This document shows, in pieces, positions 1-9,588 of a DNA stretch of 64,000 bases (its first letter is position 1; every line of letters begins with the position of its first letter). Made by a program: the position numbers and the translations under genes. The stretch lies in assembly GCA_018713365.1 (NCBI GenBank), contig DVOU01000007.1:8183-72182 (forward strand). The letters run 5' to 3'. Under the pieces are notes generated by a model, which saw only the letters and a program-made list of their open reading frames with translations, was not told the origin of the DNA and did not search any database. The DNA comes from Pullichristensenella excrementipullorum (lineage in GTDB: Bacteria > Bacillota > Clostridia > Christensenellales > Aristaeellaceae).

Positions 1-1303
1 TGTCTATGTCAACGGCGTCTCCCTTCGCGGCTACACCCGCGAAGAGGGCTTCCAGATGTTCGCCGAATTGGAAGAGGATTGGAAGACGCGCGCTTATGAG
101 CTGTACTTCGGCGATCATTCCTGGACGTTCTCGCCGGCAACGGTCAATGCCCAGCTCAACGAAGAGTCCGTGCTGCAGCGGGCCTGGAATTACGGGCATG
201 TGGGCAGCATCTCCTACCGCAAGAGCCAGATCAAGGCGCTCAGCCACGATGGCTATCACTTTGAAAGCGACATCACCTACGACGAGGCCGTCATCGACAG
301 CCTCATTGCTGAGATGAGCGCCGCCATCAACCTCGACCCGATCGACGCGGTAGTGGCCGCCGAGGTGGACGGGCCGCGCGTCATCCAGGAGTCGCAGACC
401 GGCTACCACCTCGAGGAAGAGGACGCGCGCGAACTGATGCGCGATTTGCTCCTCTACGGTTCGGAGGAGACGCGCGTGGAACTGCCGGTGACGGTGACCG
501 AGCCAAATATCAGCACCGAAGAGGCGCAAAGCACGCTCGGCAGCGGCGAGGTGGTCGGCGAATGCACCACCAGCATCGAGGGCAGCCGCTCCAACCGCAA
601 GACCAACGTGCGCGTGGCGCTCTCGCGCTTCAACGGCATGCGCGTCGATCCGGGGCAGACGGTGAGCTTCAACGCCGTAGCGCTGGACCGCACGCTGGCC
701 AACGGCTACAAGGAGGCCACGGAGTATTCCGAGGGCGAAAGCACGACCGGCATCGGCGGCGGCACCTGTCAGGCATCCACCACCATGTACGGCGCGCTGC
801 TGCAGGCGGGCGTGACCATCATCGAGCGGCACAACCATTCGATGACCGTCGCCTACGCCGAGCCGAGCATGGACGCGGCCGTGACCGATACCGGCAGCAA
901 GGACCTGGTGTTCCGCAACGATTCCGATCTGCCCATCTACATCTATACCTCGGTCACGGATACCACCGCCACGGTGCGCATCTACGGCGAGAAGCCGCCC
1001 TATCGCTACGTGTTCCGCTCCATCGTTCTTGAGGAGGACATACCGCCCTCTTCTGAGCGCGTGGTAACGGATACCGAAGGCGAATACGCCACCTATACCG
1101 ATGAGAAGGTACTCGTCACCGAAGGCAAAACGGGCATGCGCAGCCAGCTCTGGCGCGACAGCTTCGACTGGGAAACGGGCGAGTTCATCGAGACCGTACA
1201 GATCTCGTCCGACTATTATACCCCCGGCAGGAACGTCTACTACGTTGGCGTGCAGCAGCGTCCTGTGGCCACGCCGTTCATATCCTCGACCGGTACCTGG
1301 TGA
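1..1303 (+). CDS. VanW-family cell-wall protein, 3' part
   Basis: Open from the window edge (reading frame starts at base 2), so the N-terminus is missing. The visible part begins with a YVNGV-type strand typical of YoaR/VanW proteins, followed by a PG_binding_4-like domain (about the first 150 residues), then a VanW domain whose conserved core includes GECTTSIEGS and GIGGGTCQ-ST, and a C-terminal G5-like beta domain. Such proteins are exported to the wall and are thought to bind peptidoglycan. The biochemical role is not established, and vancomycin resistance should not be inferred. It ends 16 bases before ridA and may share a transcript with it. Confidence 0.88.
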   Translation, partial: VYVNGVSLRGYTREEGFQMFAELEEDWKTRAYELYFGDHSWTFSPATVNAQLNEESVLQRAWNYGHVGSISYRKSQIKALSHDGYHFESDITYDEAVIDSLIAEMSAAINLDPIDAVVAAEVDGPRVIQESQTGYHLEEEDARELMRDLLLYGSEETRVELPVTVTEPNISTEEAQSTLGSGEVVGECTTSIEGSRSNRKTNVRVALSRFNGMRVDPGQTVSFNAVALDRTLANGYKEATEYSEGESTTGIGGGTCQASTTMYGALLQAGVTIIERHNHSMTVAYAEPSMDAAVTDTGSKDLVFRNDSDLPIYIYTSVTDTTATVRIYGEKPPYRYVFRSIVLEEDIPPSSERVVTDTEGEYATYTDEKVLVTEGKTGMRSQLWRDSFDWETGEFIETVQISSDYYTPGRNVYYVGVQQRPVATPFISSTGTW

Positions 1304-1319
1304 ATGAAAGGAGTCCTCT

Positions 1320-1706
1320 ATGAAGCAGTGCTTTCTGACCACCAACGGACCCAAGGCCATCGGCCCCTATTCCACCGCCGTGATCAGCGGAAAAACAGTC
1401 TACCTCTCCGGCATGATCCCCGCCGACCCGGCCACTGGCAAGATCGTCGAAGGCGGCATCGAGGCGCAGGCGACGCAGGTGTTTGAAAACATCGGCACGG
1501 TCCTGCGCGAGATGGGGCTGACGTTCGCTGGCGCCCTCAAGACCACCGTGTTTCTGACCGACCTTGGCGACTTTGCCGCCGTCAACGCCATCTATGAGCG
1601 CTACTTTGGTCCAGATTTCCCCGCCCGCAGCTGCGTGGAAGTCTCCCGCCTGCCCGCCGGCGCGCGCGTGGAAGTGGAACTGATCTGCGAAAAGAGCGAA
1701 GCCTAA
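1320..1706 (+). CDS. ridA: RidA-family reactive enamine/imine deaminase
   Basis: A 128-residue protein of normal RidA length. RidA hydrolyses reactive 2-aminoacrylate-type enamines released by PLP enzymes such as threonine dehydratase. The C-terminal signature is intact: PARSCVEV with Arg103 (the residue that binds the substrate carboxylate), followed by the VEVELI strand with its Glu. The start is fixed by AAAGGAGT about 7 bases upstream of ATG 1320. It sits between a wall-protein gene and prs, consistent with general housekeeping. Confidence 0.93.
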   Translation: MKQCFLTTNGPKAIGPYSTAVISGKTVYLSGMIPADPATGKIVEGGIEAQATQVFENIGTVLREMGLTFAGALKTTVFLTDLGDFAAVNAIYERYFGPDFPARSCVEVSRLPAGARVEVELICEKSEA

Positions 1707-1775
1707 ACCGTATGTATTGGCGCTCGCGGCGGATCGTCTGCTCCGGGCGCGCACATAAGCAAAGGAGTGTTCAGG

Positions 1776-2777
1776 GTGTTTGACAGCGCAAACATATCCA
1801 TCTTCGCGGGAAGCGGCGGACAGGCGTTCGCCGAGCGCATGTGCCGTTATATGGGCCGCAAGGTGGGCAACTCGGAAGTGATCACCTTCTCTGAGGGCAA
1901 TACGTTCGTCCGCATCAACGAATCCGTCCGCGACCGCGACGTGTATCTCGTGCAGCCCATCGGCATGCACTCCAACAACGAATTTGTCGAGATACTCTTC
2001 TGGATGGACGCCTTCAAGCGCGCCAACGCGCTGACGGTAACGCTGGTCATGCCCTACTTTGCCTACGCCAAGGGCGACAAGAAAGACGAGCCGCGCGTAT
2101 CCATCCGCGCGCGTGTGTGCGCCGAGTGTATGGAACTGGCCGGCGCAGACCGCTTCGTGACCATGGACCTGCATGCGCAGCAGGTGCAGGGTTTTTTCAA
2201 AAAGCCCATGGACCATCTCTACGCCATGCCGATGCTGGTGGAGATCGTGCGCAGCATGGATCTTTCCAACGCCGTGGTCGTCTCCCCGGACGCGGGCTTT
2301 GCCAAGCAGGCGCGCAAGTACGCCAACGCGCTGGGGCTGCCCATCGCCATCGGCGACAAGGAGCGCACCGACCACACCGAGAACGCTCACGTGCTGGAAG
2401 TGATCGGCAACGTCGAGGGCAAGGACTGTCTGGTGGTGGATGATTTCACCATTTCCGGCGGCACGCTGGTCAACCTCGCCGACGCTTTGAAAAAGCATGG
2501 GTGCAAGCGCGTGTACGCGCTGCTTTCCCACAACATCATCTCCGCGCGCGGCGTGGCCAAAATCGAGGCCAGCCCCATCGAGGCCGTGTTCTCCACCGAT
2601 ACGGTGGACAACCCCAACATCATCGGCCACCCCAAGTTCAAGACCATCTCGGTGGCGCCGATGTTCGCCGAGACGATCATGCGCTTCTACAACTATGAGT
2701 CCATCAGCTCCATGTTCGCGCAGCTTCCCGAGAGCATCGTGCGCGCGGGCTTTGAACTGGCGGATCTGCAACTGTAA
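1776..2777 (+). CDS. prs: ribose-phosphate pyrophosphokinase
   Basis: Makes PRPP from ribose 5-phosphate and ATP for nucleotide, His and Trp synthesis. The tandem phosphoribosyltransferase-like fold is visible: an N-terminal domain with PYFAYAKGDKK and TMDLHAQQVQGFF, then the PRPP loop CLVVDDFTISGGTL about two thirds along. I chose GTG 1776 because AAAGGAG (1761-1767) lies 8 bases upstream; GTG 1767 overlaps that ribosome site. At 333 residues it is slightly longer than the usual 315 or so and is a divergent clostridial form. proB follows 15 bases later. Confidence 0.9.
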   Translation: MFDSANISIFAGSGGQAFAERMCRYMGRKVGNSEVITFSEGNTFVRINESVRDRDVYLVQPIGMHSNNEFVEILFWMDAFKRANALTVTLVMPYFAYAKGDKKDEPRVSIRARVCAECMELAGADRFVTMDLHAQQVQGFFKKPMDHLYAMPMLVEIVRSMDLSNAVVVSPDAGFAKQARKYANALGLPIAIGDKERTDHTENAHVLEVIGNVEGKDCLVVDDFTISGGTLVNLADALKKHGCKRVYALLSHNIISARGVAKIEASPIEAVFSTDTVDNPNIIGHPKFKTISVAPMFAETIMRFYNYESISSMFAQLPESIVRAGFELADLQL

Positions 2778-2792
2778 AATCGGAGGACGGAC

Positions 2793-3593
2793 ATGAACCA
2801 TTTTGCTGGCGCGAAGCGCCTCGTATTCAAGGTGGGCACTTCGACGCTGACGCATGAAACAGGCAAACTGAACCTTCGGCGCATGCGCGATCTTGCGCGC
2901 GTACTCTCGGATCTGAAAAACGCCGGGCGGGAGATCGTGCTGGTCTCCTCGGGCGCCATCGGCGTGGGCGTGGGCAAGCTCAAGCTGGAGCGCCGCCCGC
3001 ACGACATCGGCGGCCGGCAGGCCTGCGCCGCCGTGGGCCAGTGCGAGCTGATGTACATATACGACAAACTGTTCAGCGAGTACGGCCACGTCACCGCCCA
3101 GGTGCTGCTCACGCGCGACTGCGTGGACGACCGCCTGCGCCGCATGAACATCGAAAACGCCTTTGAGCGCCTGCTGGACATGGGCGCGCTGCCCATCATC
3201 AATGAAAACGACACCGTGGCCGTGGAGGAGATCGTCTTCGGCGACAACGACACGCTCTCGGCGCTGGTAGCCCGCGAGGTCCGCGCCGACGCGCTCATCA
3301 TCCTCACCGACATCGACGGCCTGCACGAACGCAACCCGCGCGAGGACCCGTCCGCGCCGCTGATCCACGTGGTGGAGGCCATCACCCCCCACACGCGCGA
3401 GATCGCCGGCGGCACCGGCTCCAGCCGCGGCACGGGCGGCATGATCACCAAGATCGAGGCCGCCGACATCGCCACCCGCGAGGGCATCACCACCGCCATC
3501 ATCGACGGCTCTGACCCGGAGGACATCTACCGCCTGCTCGACGGCGAGGAGATCGGCACGGTGTTCCTCGCCAACAGGGAGGGAAAAGCATGA
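2793..3593 (+). CDS. proB: glutamate 5-kinase, short form without PUA domain
   Basis: First step of proline synthesis: ATP-dependent phosphorylation of glutamate. The amino-acid kinase fold is clear (FKVGTSTL, VSSGAIGVG, INENDTVAVEE, GDNDTLSALVA, GTGGMITKIEAA). At 266 residues it ends after the kinase domain and lacks the C-terminal PUA domain of the E. coli enzyme, as in many Clostridia. A GGAGG site lies 8 bases before the ATG. The stop overlaps the proA start by 4 bases (ATGA), implying translational coupling. Confidence 0.95.
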   Translation: MNHFAGAKRLVFKVGTSTLTHETGKLNLRRMRDLARVLSDLKNAGREIVLVSSGAIGVGVGKLKLERRPHDIGGRQACAAVGQCELMYIYDKLFSEYGHVTAQVLLTRDCVDDRLRRMNIENAFERLLDMGALPIINENDTVAVEEIVFGDNDTLSALVAREVRADALIILTDIDGLHERNPREDPSAPLIHVVEAITPHTREIAGGTGSSRGTGGMITKIEAADIATREGITTAIIDGSDPEDIYRLLDGEEIGTVFLANREGKA

Positions 3594-4834
3594 CGGATCT
3601 GACCCGTATCGGCGCGGCGGCCAAGGAGGCCGCTTTCGCGCTGGCAAACGCCTCCACGGCGCAAAAGAACGCCGCACTCATGGCCATCGCCGCGGCGCTG
3701 GAAGCGCACGCTGAAGACATACTCCGCGCCAATCGGGAGGACGTCGAGGCGGCGCGCGCGAATGGCATGTCCCCCTCCATGCTCGACCGGCTCTCCCTTT
3801 CCGAGGCCCGCGTTAAGGGCATGGCCGAGGGCGTGCGCGAGGTGGCGGCGCTTGCCGACCCCGTGGGCCGCGTGCTTTCCGGCTCCACGCTCGCCTGCGG
3901 GCTGGAGATGGAGAAGATCGCCGTGCCGCTGGGCGTGATCGGCATCATCTTTGAGGCCCGTCCCAACGTCACCTCCGACGCGGCGGCGCTGTGCCTAAAG
4001 AGCGGCAACGCCTGCATACTGCGCGGCGGCAAGGAGGCCATCCGCTCCAACACGGCCATCGCCAACGTCATGCGCGGGGCGCTTAAGGAGGCGGGGCTTG
4101 ACGAAAACTGCGTCTGCCTCATCGAGGACACCGACCGCGCCACCGCCACAGCGATGATGCGCCTCAACCGCTATATCGACTGCCTCATCCCCCGCGGCGG
4201 CGCGGGGCTGATCCGCTCCGTGGTGGAAAACGCCACCGTGCCGGTGATCGAGACGGGCGTGGGCAACTGCCACGCCTATGTGGAAAAGACCGCCGACATC
4301 GCCATGGCCTCGGAGATCGTCTTCAACGCCAAGACCTCGCGCCCCTCGGTGTGCAACGCGCTGGAGACGCTTCTGGTGGACGAGGCCATCGCTGAAACGG
4401 CGCTGCCGGTCATCGCCGCGCGGCTGAAGGAGAAAAACGTGGAACTGCGCGGCTGCCCGCGCACCTGTGCCATCCTTCCGGAGGCCGTGCCCGCCTGCGA
4501 AAACGACTATGAAGTGGAGTTTCTCGACTACATCCTCGCGGTGAAGGTCGTCTCCGGCATGGACGAGGCCATTGCCCATATCCGCCGCTATTCCAGCCAC
4601 CACAGCGAGTGCATCGTCACCCGCGATCTGGCCGCGGCGCGGAAGTTCACCCGCGAAGTGGATTCGGCGGCGGTCTACGTCAACGCCTCCACGCGCTTTA
4701 CCGACGGCGGCGTGTTCGGTCTCGGCGCGGAGATCGGCATTTCCACGCAGAAATTGCACGCGCGCGGCCCCATGGGGCTGGAAGCGCTCGTTTCCTACAA
4801 ATACGTGCTTTACGGCGACGGGCAGGTGCGCTGA
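3590..4834 (+). CDS. proA: gamma-glutamyl phosphate reductase
   Basis: Second step of proline synthesis: NADPH-dependent reduction of glutamyl 5-phosphate to the semialdehyde. The 414 residues match the family. The aldehyde-dehydrogenase-like fold includes FEARPNVTSDAAALCLKSGN, and the catalytic cysteine is Cys255 in SVCNALETLL. The C-terminal GAEIGISTQKLHARGPMGLE motif is intact. It is coupled to proB by a 4-base overlap and followed by a strong terminator at 4887-4961. Confidence 0.96.
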   Translation: MTDLTRIGAAAKEAAFALANASTAQKNAALMAIAAALEAHAEDILRANREDVEAARANGMSPSMLDRLSLSEARVKGMAEGVREVAALADPVGRVLSGSTLACGLEMEKIAVPLGVIGIIFEARPNVTSDAAALCLKSGNACILRGGKEAIRSNTAIANVMRGALKEAGLDENCVCLIEDTDRATATAMMRLNRYIDCLIPRGGAGLIRSVVENATVPVIETGVGNCHAYVEKTADIAMASEIVFNAKTSRPSVCNALETLLVDEAIAETALPVIAARLKEKNVELRGCPRTCAILPEAVPACENDYEVEFLDYILAVKVVSGMDEAIAHIRRYSSHHSECIVTRDLAAARKFTREVDSAAVYVNASTRFTDGGVFGLGAEIGISTQKLHARGPMGLEALVSYKYVLYGDGQVR

Positions 4835-4886
4835 AACAGCGATAACTTGCCTTTGCCCCGCATAGGGTTGAGCAGGACTGAAAGTT

Positions 4887-4961
4887 CCCAACAGACACGG
4901 CAGGCATTTCGTTTCGGGCAAGAGCGGCCGGGCGAAAGTTCGCCGTTCTGTTGGGTTTTTT
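4887..4961 (+). terminator. intrinsic terminator after proA, with nested hairpin
   Basis: CCCAACAG (4887-4894) pairs with CTGTTGGG (4948-4955), followed by six T. The long loop contains a second hairpin, GGCGAA/TTCGCC (4931-4944). It ends the prs-proBA unit and separates it from the yqfC cluster. No T-box sequence (AGGGTGG) is seen, so I read it as a plain terminator. Confidence 0.75.
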
Positions 4962-4988
4962 CAGGAACGTTCCTGCGAGGTGTTGCCT

Positions 4989-5261
4989 GTGAGCAAGAAA
5001 CGGACGCCCACCCAGCTCAGTTGGGCGGTAAACGCCAGCCGCGCGCTGCGCGTGACCACCATTGGCGGGGCGCGGGCGCTGGTGGAGAACCACCGAGGGC
5101 TGATTTCCTATGCCCCGGATTGCGTGCGCGTGCGCTGCCGTCGCGGCGACGCATGCGTGCTTGGGCAGGAATTGGCGCTGCGCGAGGTGCGCAAGGACGC
5201 CCTCATCGTCACCGGGCGCATCGACGCCGTGGAGCTTGCGCATGATCCGGCTGCGGATTGA
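4989..5261 (+). CDS. yqfC: sporulation protein YqfC
   Basis: 90 residues of the YabP/YqfC family, small beta-rich proteins made in the mother cell during sporulation; molecular role unknown. Identification rests on the fold pattern (LRVTTIGGARALVENHRGL, then a short basic beta sheet) and on its position before yqfD and phoH, as in Bacillus subtilis. I chose GTG 4989 (MSKKRTP...), which has GAGG 8 bases upstream; GTG 4980 overlaps that site. It overlaps yqfD by 20 bases. Confidence 0.8.
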   Translation: MSKKRTPTQLSWAVNASRALRVTTIGGARALVENHRGLISYAPDCVRVRCRRGDACVLGQELALREVRKDALIVTGRIDAVELAHDPAAD

Positions 5262-6414
5262 GGGGCGCATGCTCGAACGCCTGCTCGCGCGCGCCATGGA
5301 GCAGGGCGCGGCCTTCCATCGCGTTGCGCGCGACGGCGAGCGGGCGCTGACGCTGGATACCGATGCGCGCGGGGCGCGCGTGGTGCGCGCGCTGTGCGAG
5401 CGGCATTCCCTGCCGGTGGAGGAGGTGCGCGTCACCGGCCTGAGCGCGCTGAGGCGCTTCTGCCGGCGGCGCTGGACGCTCTTTCCCGGGCTGGCGCTGT
5501 GCTGCGCGCTGCTGTTTTTCTACACGCAGCGCATTTGGCGGGTGGATGTGGCCATCGTCGGCGAGCGCGCGGCGGCGTTTGACGAAAAGCAGGTCTACGC
5601 GCTTTTGACAGAGCTGGGCGTGCGGCCCGGCATGCTGGCGCAGGACGTGGACACGGACAGGCTGGAACTGACTTTGTCGGCGCGCTCGGAGGAATTTTCC
5701 TTCGTCGGCGCGCGCGTACAGGGCGTGCGTCTGCTGGTGGAGGTTGCTCCTTCGCTGAAAGCGCCAGAGATCTACGAGCTGGAGGCGGCGCGCGATCTGG
5801 TGGCCGCCTGCGACGGCGTCATCGTCTCCGTCAACGCCCAGAGCGGCGTGGCGGCGGTCAAGAGCGGCGACACGGTGCGCAAGGGCGACGTACTCATCCG
5901 CGGCGAGGAGCGCGTGAGCGGCGATGAAGTGGGCGGCGTGGCGGCGCGCGGCGAGGTCATCGCCCGCACGTGGGCGGAAGCCGAGGCGGAAGCGTCCACG
6001 GTGCGGCTGGAACGCGTCTATACAGGCCGCGAGCGCACAGGGAGCGTCCTGCGCCTGCTTTCGTGGCAGTTCCCCCTCTCTCCCGCTGAACCCTTTTCCG
6101 TCTGCGAGACGGCGGTAGAGCAGTTGCCCGTCGGCGGGCTGTATTTGCCCCTGATGATCGAACGCACGACGTACACAGAATACGAGCTGCGCGCCGTGGA
6201 ACGGGACGCGGAGACGGTCAAGGCGGAGCTTTCCAAACATCTGTTCGCCCTGTTGGAGGCAAACATCGCCGCGCAGGGGGCAAATTCGCTTCAAATCGTT
6301 GACAAATGGATAGATTATAGTATGATAGAAGAGGGCAGTATGCGCGCCCGCGCGGTGCTGGAAGTACACCGCGACATCGCCACGACGCGGGACGCGCTCG
6401 CCCGGGAGGGATAG
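5242..6414 (+). CDS. yqfD: sporulation protein YqfD
   Basis: 390 residues of the YqfD family, a membrane protein required for efficient sporulation. An N-terminal cytoplasmic part is followed by one transmembrane segment near residues 80-95 (LFPGLALCCALLFFYTQ) and a large extracytoplasmic region. A start further upstream is possible in the same frame, but ATG 5242 has GGAG 8 bases before it and gives the family length. It overlaps yqfC and lies 9 bases before phoH, so the cluster is probably one transcript. Confidence 0.85.
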   Translation: MIRLRIEGRMLERLLARAMEQGAAFHRVARDGERALTLDTDARGARVVRALCERHSLPVEEVRVTGLSALRRFCRRRWTLFPGLALCCALLFFYTQRIWRVDVAIVGERAAAFDEKQVYALLTELGVRPGMLAQDVDTDRLELTLSARSEEFSFVGARVQGVRLLVEVAPSLKAPEIYELEAARDLVAACDGVIVSVNAQSGVAAVKSGDTVRKGDVLIRGEERVSGDEVGGVAARGEVIARTWAEAEAEASTVRLERVYTGRERTGSVLRLLSWQFPLSPAEPFSVCETAVEQLPVGGLYLPLMIERTTYTEYELRAVERDAETVKAELSKHLFALLEANIAAQGANSLQIVDKWIDYSMIEEGSMRARAVLEVHRDIATTRDALAREG

Positions 6415-6423
6415 ACGCTCACT

Positions 6424-7410
6424 ATGGAAACTACGACTGCAAATGCCGCGACCGACGTTTTGCGCGTGGATGTGCCCGAACAGTTCATCGCGCTTTTTGG
6501 CATCCGCGAGGAGAACATGCGCCTGTTCCGCGAGGAACTGGACGTGGACATCTACGCCCACGGCGGCGAGGTGACCTTCACCGGCGACGCGGACAAGGTG
6601 GCGCTGGCGCGCCTGACGCTGGAAAAGCTCTTGGAGATCATCCAGCGCGGCGACCCGGTGGACCGCACGCGCATCCGCTACGCCATCGAACTGGCCAGCG
6701 AGGGCAACGCCGACCGCATCGGCGAGATCATGCGCGACGTCATCGCCATCACCCACCGCGGGCGGCAGGTCAAGTGCAAGACGCTGGGGCAGAAGCAGTA
6801 TGTGGACGCCATCAAGAACAACACCTGCACCTTTGCCGTCGGCCCCGCCGGCACGGGCAAGACCTATCTGGCCATCGCCATGGCCGTGGTGGCGCTCAAA
6901 AGCAAGGACGTGGAGCGCATCATCCTCACGCGCCCGGCGGTGGAGGCTGGCGAAAAACTGGGCTTTTTGCCCGGGGATCTGGCGCAGAAGGTTGACCCCT
7001 ACCTGCGCCCCCTCTACGACGCGCTGCACGAAATGATGGGGCTGGAAGCCTATCAGCGGCTGGTGGAGCGCGGCGCGGTGGAGGTCGCGCCGCTGGCCTA
7101 CATGCGCGGCCGCACGCTCAACGACGCCTTCATCATCCTCGATGAGGCACAGAACACCACCTCCGAGCAGATGAAGATGTTTTTGACCCGCATGGGCATG
7201 GGCTCGAAGATGGTCATCACCGGCGACGTCACCCAGATCGACCTGCCAACGGGCAAGAAGTCCGGCCTCATCGAGGCGCTGGAGGTGCTTAAGGGCGTGA
7301 ACGACATCGGCATCGTCACGCTTTCGCACCGCGACGTGGTGCGCCATGAACTGGTGCAGGCCATTGTGCGCGCCTACGAAAAGCACGCGGCGGCGAAGAA
7401 CCGCCGGTAG
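6424..7410 (+). CDS. phoH: PhoH-family ATPase
   Basis: 328 residues. An N-terminal KH-like segment is followed by a RecA-like ATPase: Walker A GPAGTGKT at residues 140-147 and Walker B-like IILDEAQNT, then ITGDVTQIDLP. The family (PhoH, YbeZ) is linked to RNA metabolism and ribosome maturation together with YbeY, which is encoded two genes downstream. It starts 9 bases after yqfD. The PhoH name is historical and no phosphate role is shown here. Confidence 0.92.
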   Translation: METTTANAATDVLRVDVPEQFIALFGIREENMRLFREELDVDIYAHGGEVTFTGDADKVALARLTLEKLLEIIQRGDPVDRTRIRYAIELASEGNADRIGEIMRDVIAITHRGRQVKCKTLGQKQYVDAIKNNTCTFAVGPAGTGKTYLAIAMAVVALKSKDVERIILTRPAVEAGEKLGFLPGDLAQKVDPYLRPLYDALHEMMGLEAYQRLVERGAVEVAPLAYMRGRTLNDAFIILDEAQNTTSEQMKMFLTRMGMGSKMVITGDVTQIDLPTGKKSGLIEALEVLKGVNDIGIVTLSHRDVVRHELVQAIVRAYEKHAAAKNRR

Positions 7411-7452
7411 GGCCGTGTGCCTCCTCGAAACAGAAGGGAAGCGTGCCTGTCT

Positions 7453-9588
7453 ATGAAGATACCGTGGAAACTCCCCATGGGCGAACTCAAGAACTTCCTG
7501 CGCACGGCGATCATCGCCGTGGTCACATATCTCTTGCTCTTTGGCCTGCTTTCGGCAGCCATCACGCCGCAGCGGTACGACATCCGCGTGGGTCTGCCGG
7601 CGGACGCCACCATCTACGCCAGCGAGGACGTGGTGGACACCGTGACCACCCAGCAGTTGCGCGATGCCGCCGCCGCGCAGGTGGACGTCAGCTACAAGAG
7701 CGTGGATGAGAGCGTGACCACGCAGGTCACGGGCGATCTCACCGTGCTGTTTGAGCAGCTGCTTTCCCTGCACGACGCGCGCGGAGACGCGGATGCCTCA
7801 GCGCTGGATGTTCAACTCACCCCCGCGCAGCTCGAAGCGCTGTTCGCCGCCTCGCGCGATACGCTGGAAGCCATGTTTGAAAGCGCCACGGAATACACCC
7901 GCGACACGCTCATCTCCTCCCTGCCCGAGGGACAGGAGGAGGCGATGCTCTCCCGTCTGGAACGCGAACTGAGCGCCGAGGGCTATGAGCCGGAACTGGT
8001 GGGCGTGGCTGTCGAGGCGGTGCGCGCGCGGCTCAAGCCCAACATGCTCATCGACGAGGAGACCACGGAGATGAACCGCCAGCGCGCCCGCGAGGAAGTG
8101 GAGGACGTGGTGTGCGTCACGGGCGAGGTCATCGTCCGGCAGGGTGCCATCGTCACCCCGGCGCAGTACGCCATGCTCAATGCCCTCGGCAAGGTGGACA
8201 ACGACCCCACCAACATGATCCTCGGCTGCGCGCTGTTGATGCTGGCGCTGATGGTGGCCGCGGGGCTGTACATGTACCGCTACGAGTTGGACATCGCCCG
8301 CCGCCCGCGCACGCTTTTGCTGCTGGGCATCCTCTACGTGCTGGTGGTGGCGCTGTCGCTGTTCTTCCGCATCTTCAACCCCTATTTCGTTCCTACGGCC
8401 ACGGGGCTGGGGCTATTGCTGATCACGCTGCTGGTGCGGCCGCGGCTGGCGGTGTTTTCCACGATCCTGCTGTCCGTGCCCGTGGCGCTGATCGCCGGTT
8501 CCAATGACAACGGCCTGTTCAACGCCATCACCTTCACCGTGCTGCTCATGGCCTTCGTCGGCGGGCCGGTGGCTGTTACGGTGCTGCGTCACCGTCAGCA
8601 GCGCACCGCGACGCTGCTGGCCGGCGTGCTGGTGGGCGTGACCAACTTCCTCTGCGTCATCGCCGTGGGCATGGTCAACGGCGCGGTGTCCAGCGACACG
8701 GCGCTCAACGCCCTTTGCGCCGCGGGCAGCGGGCTTTGCGCGGCTGTCCTCTGCATCGGCGTGCAGCCGATCCTCGAATGGATCTTCAACCTCACCACCT
8801 CGGCAAAGCTGTTGGAGCTTTCCAACCCCAACCAACCGCTTCTTCGGCGCATGCTGTTGGAGGCTCCGGGCAGCTATCACCATTCCATCATCGTCGCCAA
8901 CCTCGCCGAGACCGCGGCCAGCGCCATCGGCGCCAACGGGCTGCTCGCCAGAGTGGGCGCGTATTACCACGACGTGGGCAAGCTCAAGCGGCCCATGTAC
9001 TTCAAGGAGAACCAGATGGCGGGCGACAACCCCCACGACCGCACCGACCCGCGCGTCAGCGCCGCCATCCTCACCGCGCACACGCGCGACGGCTACCAGA
9101 TGGGCCTCAAGGCGCGCCTGCCCGAGCCCATCCTCGACATCATCCGCCAGCATCACGGCGATTCGCCGATGGTCTTCTTCTACGACAAGGCCGTCAAGCT
9201 CTACGGCGACAAGGTGGACATCGCCGCCTTCCGCTACGAGGGGCCGCGCCCGCGCTCGCGCGAAGCGGCGGTGGTGATGCTCGCCGACACCATCGAGGCG
9301 GCGGCGCGCGCCCTGCCCGACCCCGACCCGGAGAAGATCGACGCGCTGATCCACAAGCTGGTGCGCGCCAAGATGACCGACGGGCAGCTGGACGAGAGCG
9401 AACTTACGTTTGCCGACCTCGAACGCATCTGCCGCGCCTTCCAGTCGGTTTTGAGCGGCGTGTTCCACGAGCGCATCGAGTACCCGGACATCGCCATCCC
9501 CCCACGCACGGAGAGCGAAGCGACGCCCGCGCAGGAGGAGACCGTCGCCCCGGAAACGGAAACGGAGGATACCGAGAATGCCCCTTGA
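7453..9588 (+). CDS. pgpH: 7TM-HD membrane phosphohydrolase, PgpH/YqfF type
   Basis: 711 residues: one N-terminal membrane anchor, an extracytoplasmic 7TMR-HDED domain (about residues 40-270), seven membrane segments (about 270-460), and a cytoplasmic HD domain with GSYHHSIIVANLAE and YYHDVGKLKRP. The Listeria homologue PgpH hydrolyses cyclic di-AMP, so the likely role is c-di-AMP turnover. ATG 7453 is preferred; a GTG 12 codons upstream is in frame but less like the family. The C-terminal tail is acidic and Thr/Glu-rich. It overlaps ybeY by 11 bases. Confidence 0.88.
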   Translation: MKIPWKLPMGELKNFLRTAIIAVVTYLLLFGLLSAAITPQRYDIRVGLPADATIYASEDVVDTVTTQQLRDAAAAQVDVSYKSVDESVTTQVTGDLTVLFEQLLSLHDARGDADASALDVQLTPAQLEALFAASRDTLEAMFESATEYTRDTLISSLPEGQEEAMLSRLERELSAEGYEPELVGVAVEAVRARLKPNMLIDEETTEMNRQRAREEVEDVVCVTGEVIVRQGAIVTPAQYAMLNALGKVDNDPTNMILGCALLMLALMVAAGLYMYRYELDIARRPRTLLLLGILYVLVVALSLFFRIFNPYFVPTATGLGLLLITLLVRPRLAVFSTILLSVPVALIAGSNDNGLFNAITFTVLLMAFVGGPVAVTVLRHRQQRTATLLAGVLVGVTNFLCVIAVGMVNGAVSSDTALNALCAAGSGLCAAVLCIGVQPILEWIFNLTTSAKLLELSNPNQPLLRRMLLEAPGSYHHSIIVANLAETAASAIGANGLLARVGAYYHDVGKLKRPMYFKENQMAGDNPHDRTDPRVSAAILTAHTRDGYQMGLKARLPEPILDIIRQHHGDSPMVFFYDKAVKLYGDKVDIAAFRYEGPRPRSREAAVVMLADTIEAAARALPDPDPEKIDALIHKLVRAKMTDGQLDESELTFADLERICRAFQSVLSGVFHERIEYPDIAIPPRTESEATPAQEETVAPETETEDTENAP

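Noticed and set aside
1..1303. Vancomycin resistance gene
   Set aside because: The VanW domain is common in wall proteins, and no vanS/R/H/A/X genes are nearby.
1278..3677. 799-codon minus-strand frame opposite ridA, prs and proB
   Set aside because: Shadow of real genes in GC-rich DNA; His/Arg/Ala-rich translation with no domain, and the + strand genes are unambiguous.
4887..4961. T-box or other riboswitch before yqfC
   Set aside because: No T-box sequence or specifier arrangement; it is explained as the proA terminator.
5209..7773. 854-codon minus-strand frame
   Set aside because: Antisense shadow of yqfD, phoH and the start of pgpH; composition is not protein-like.
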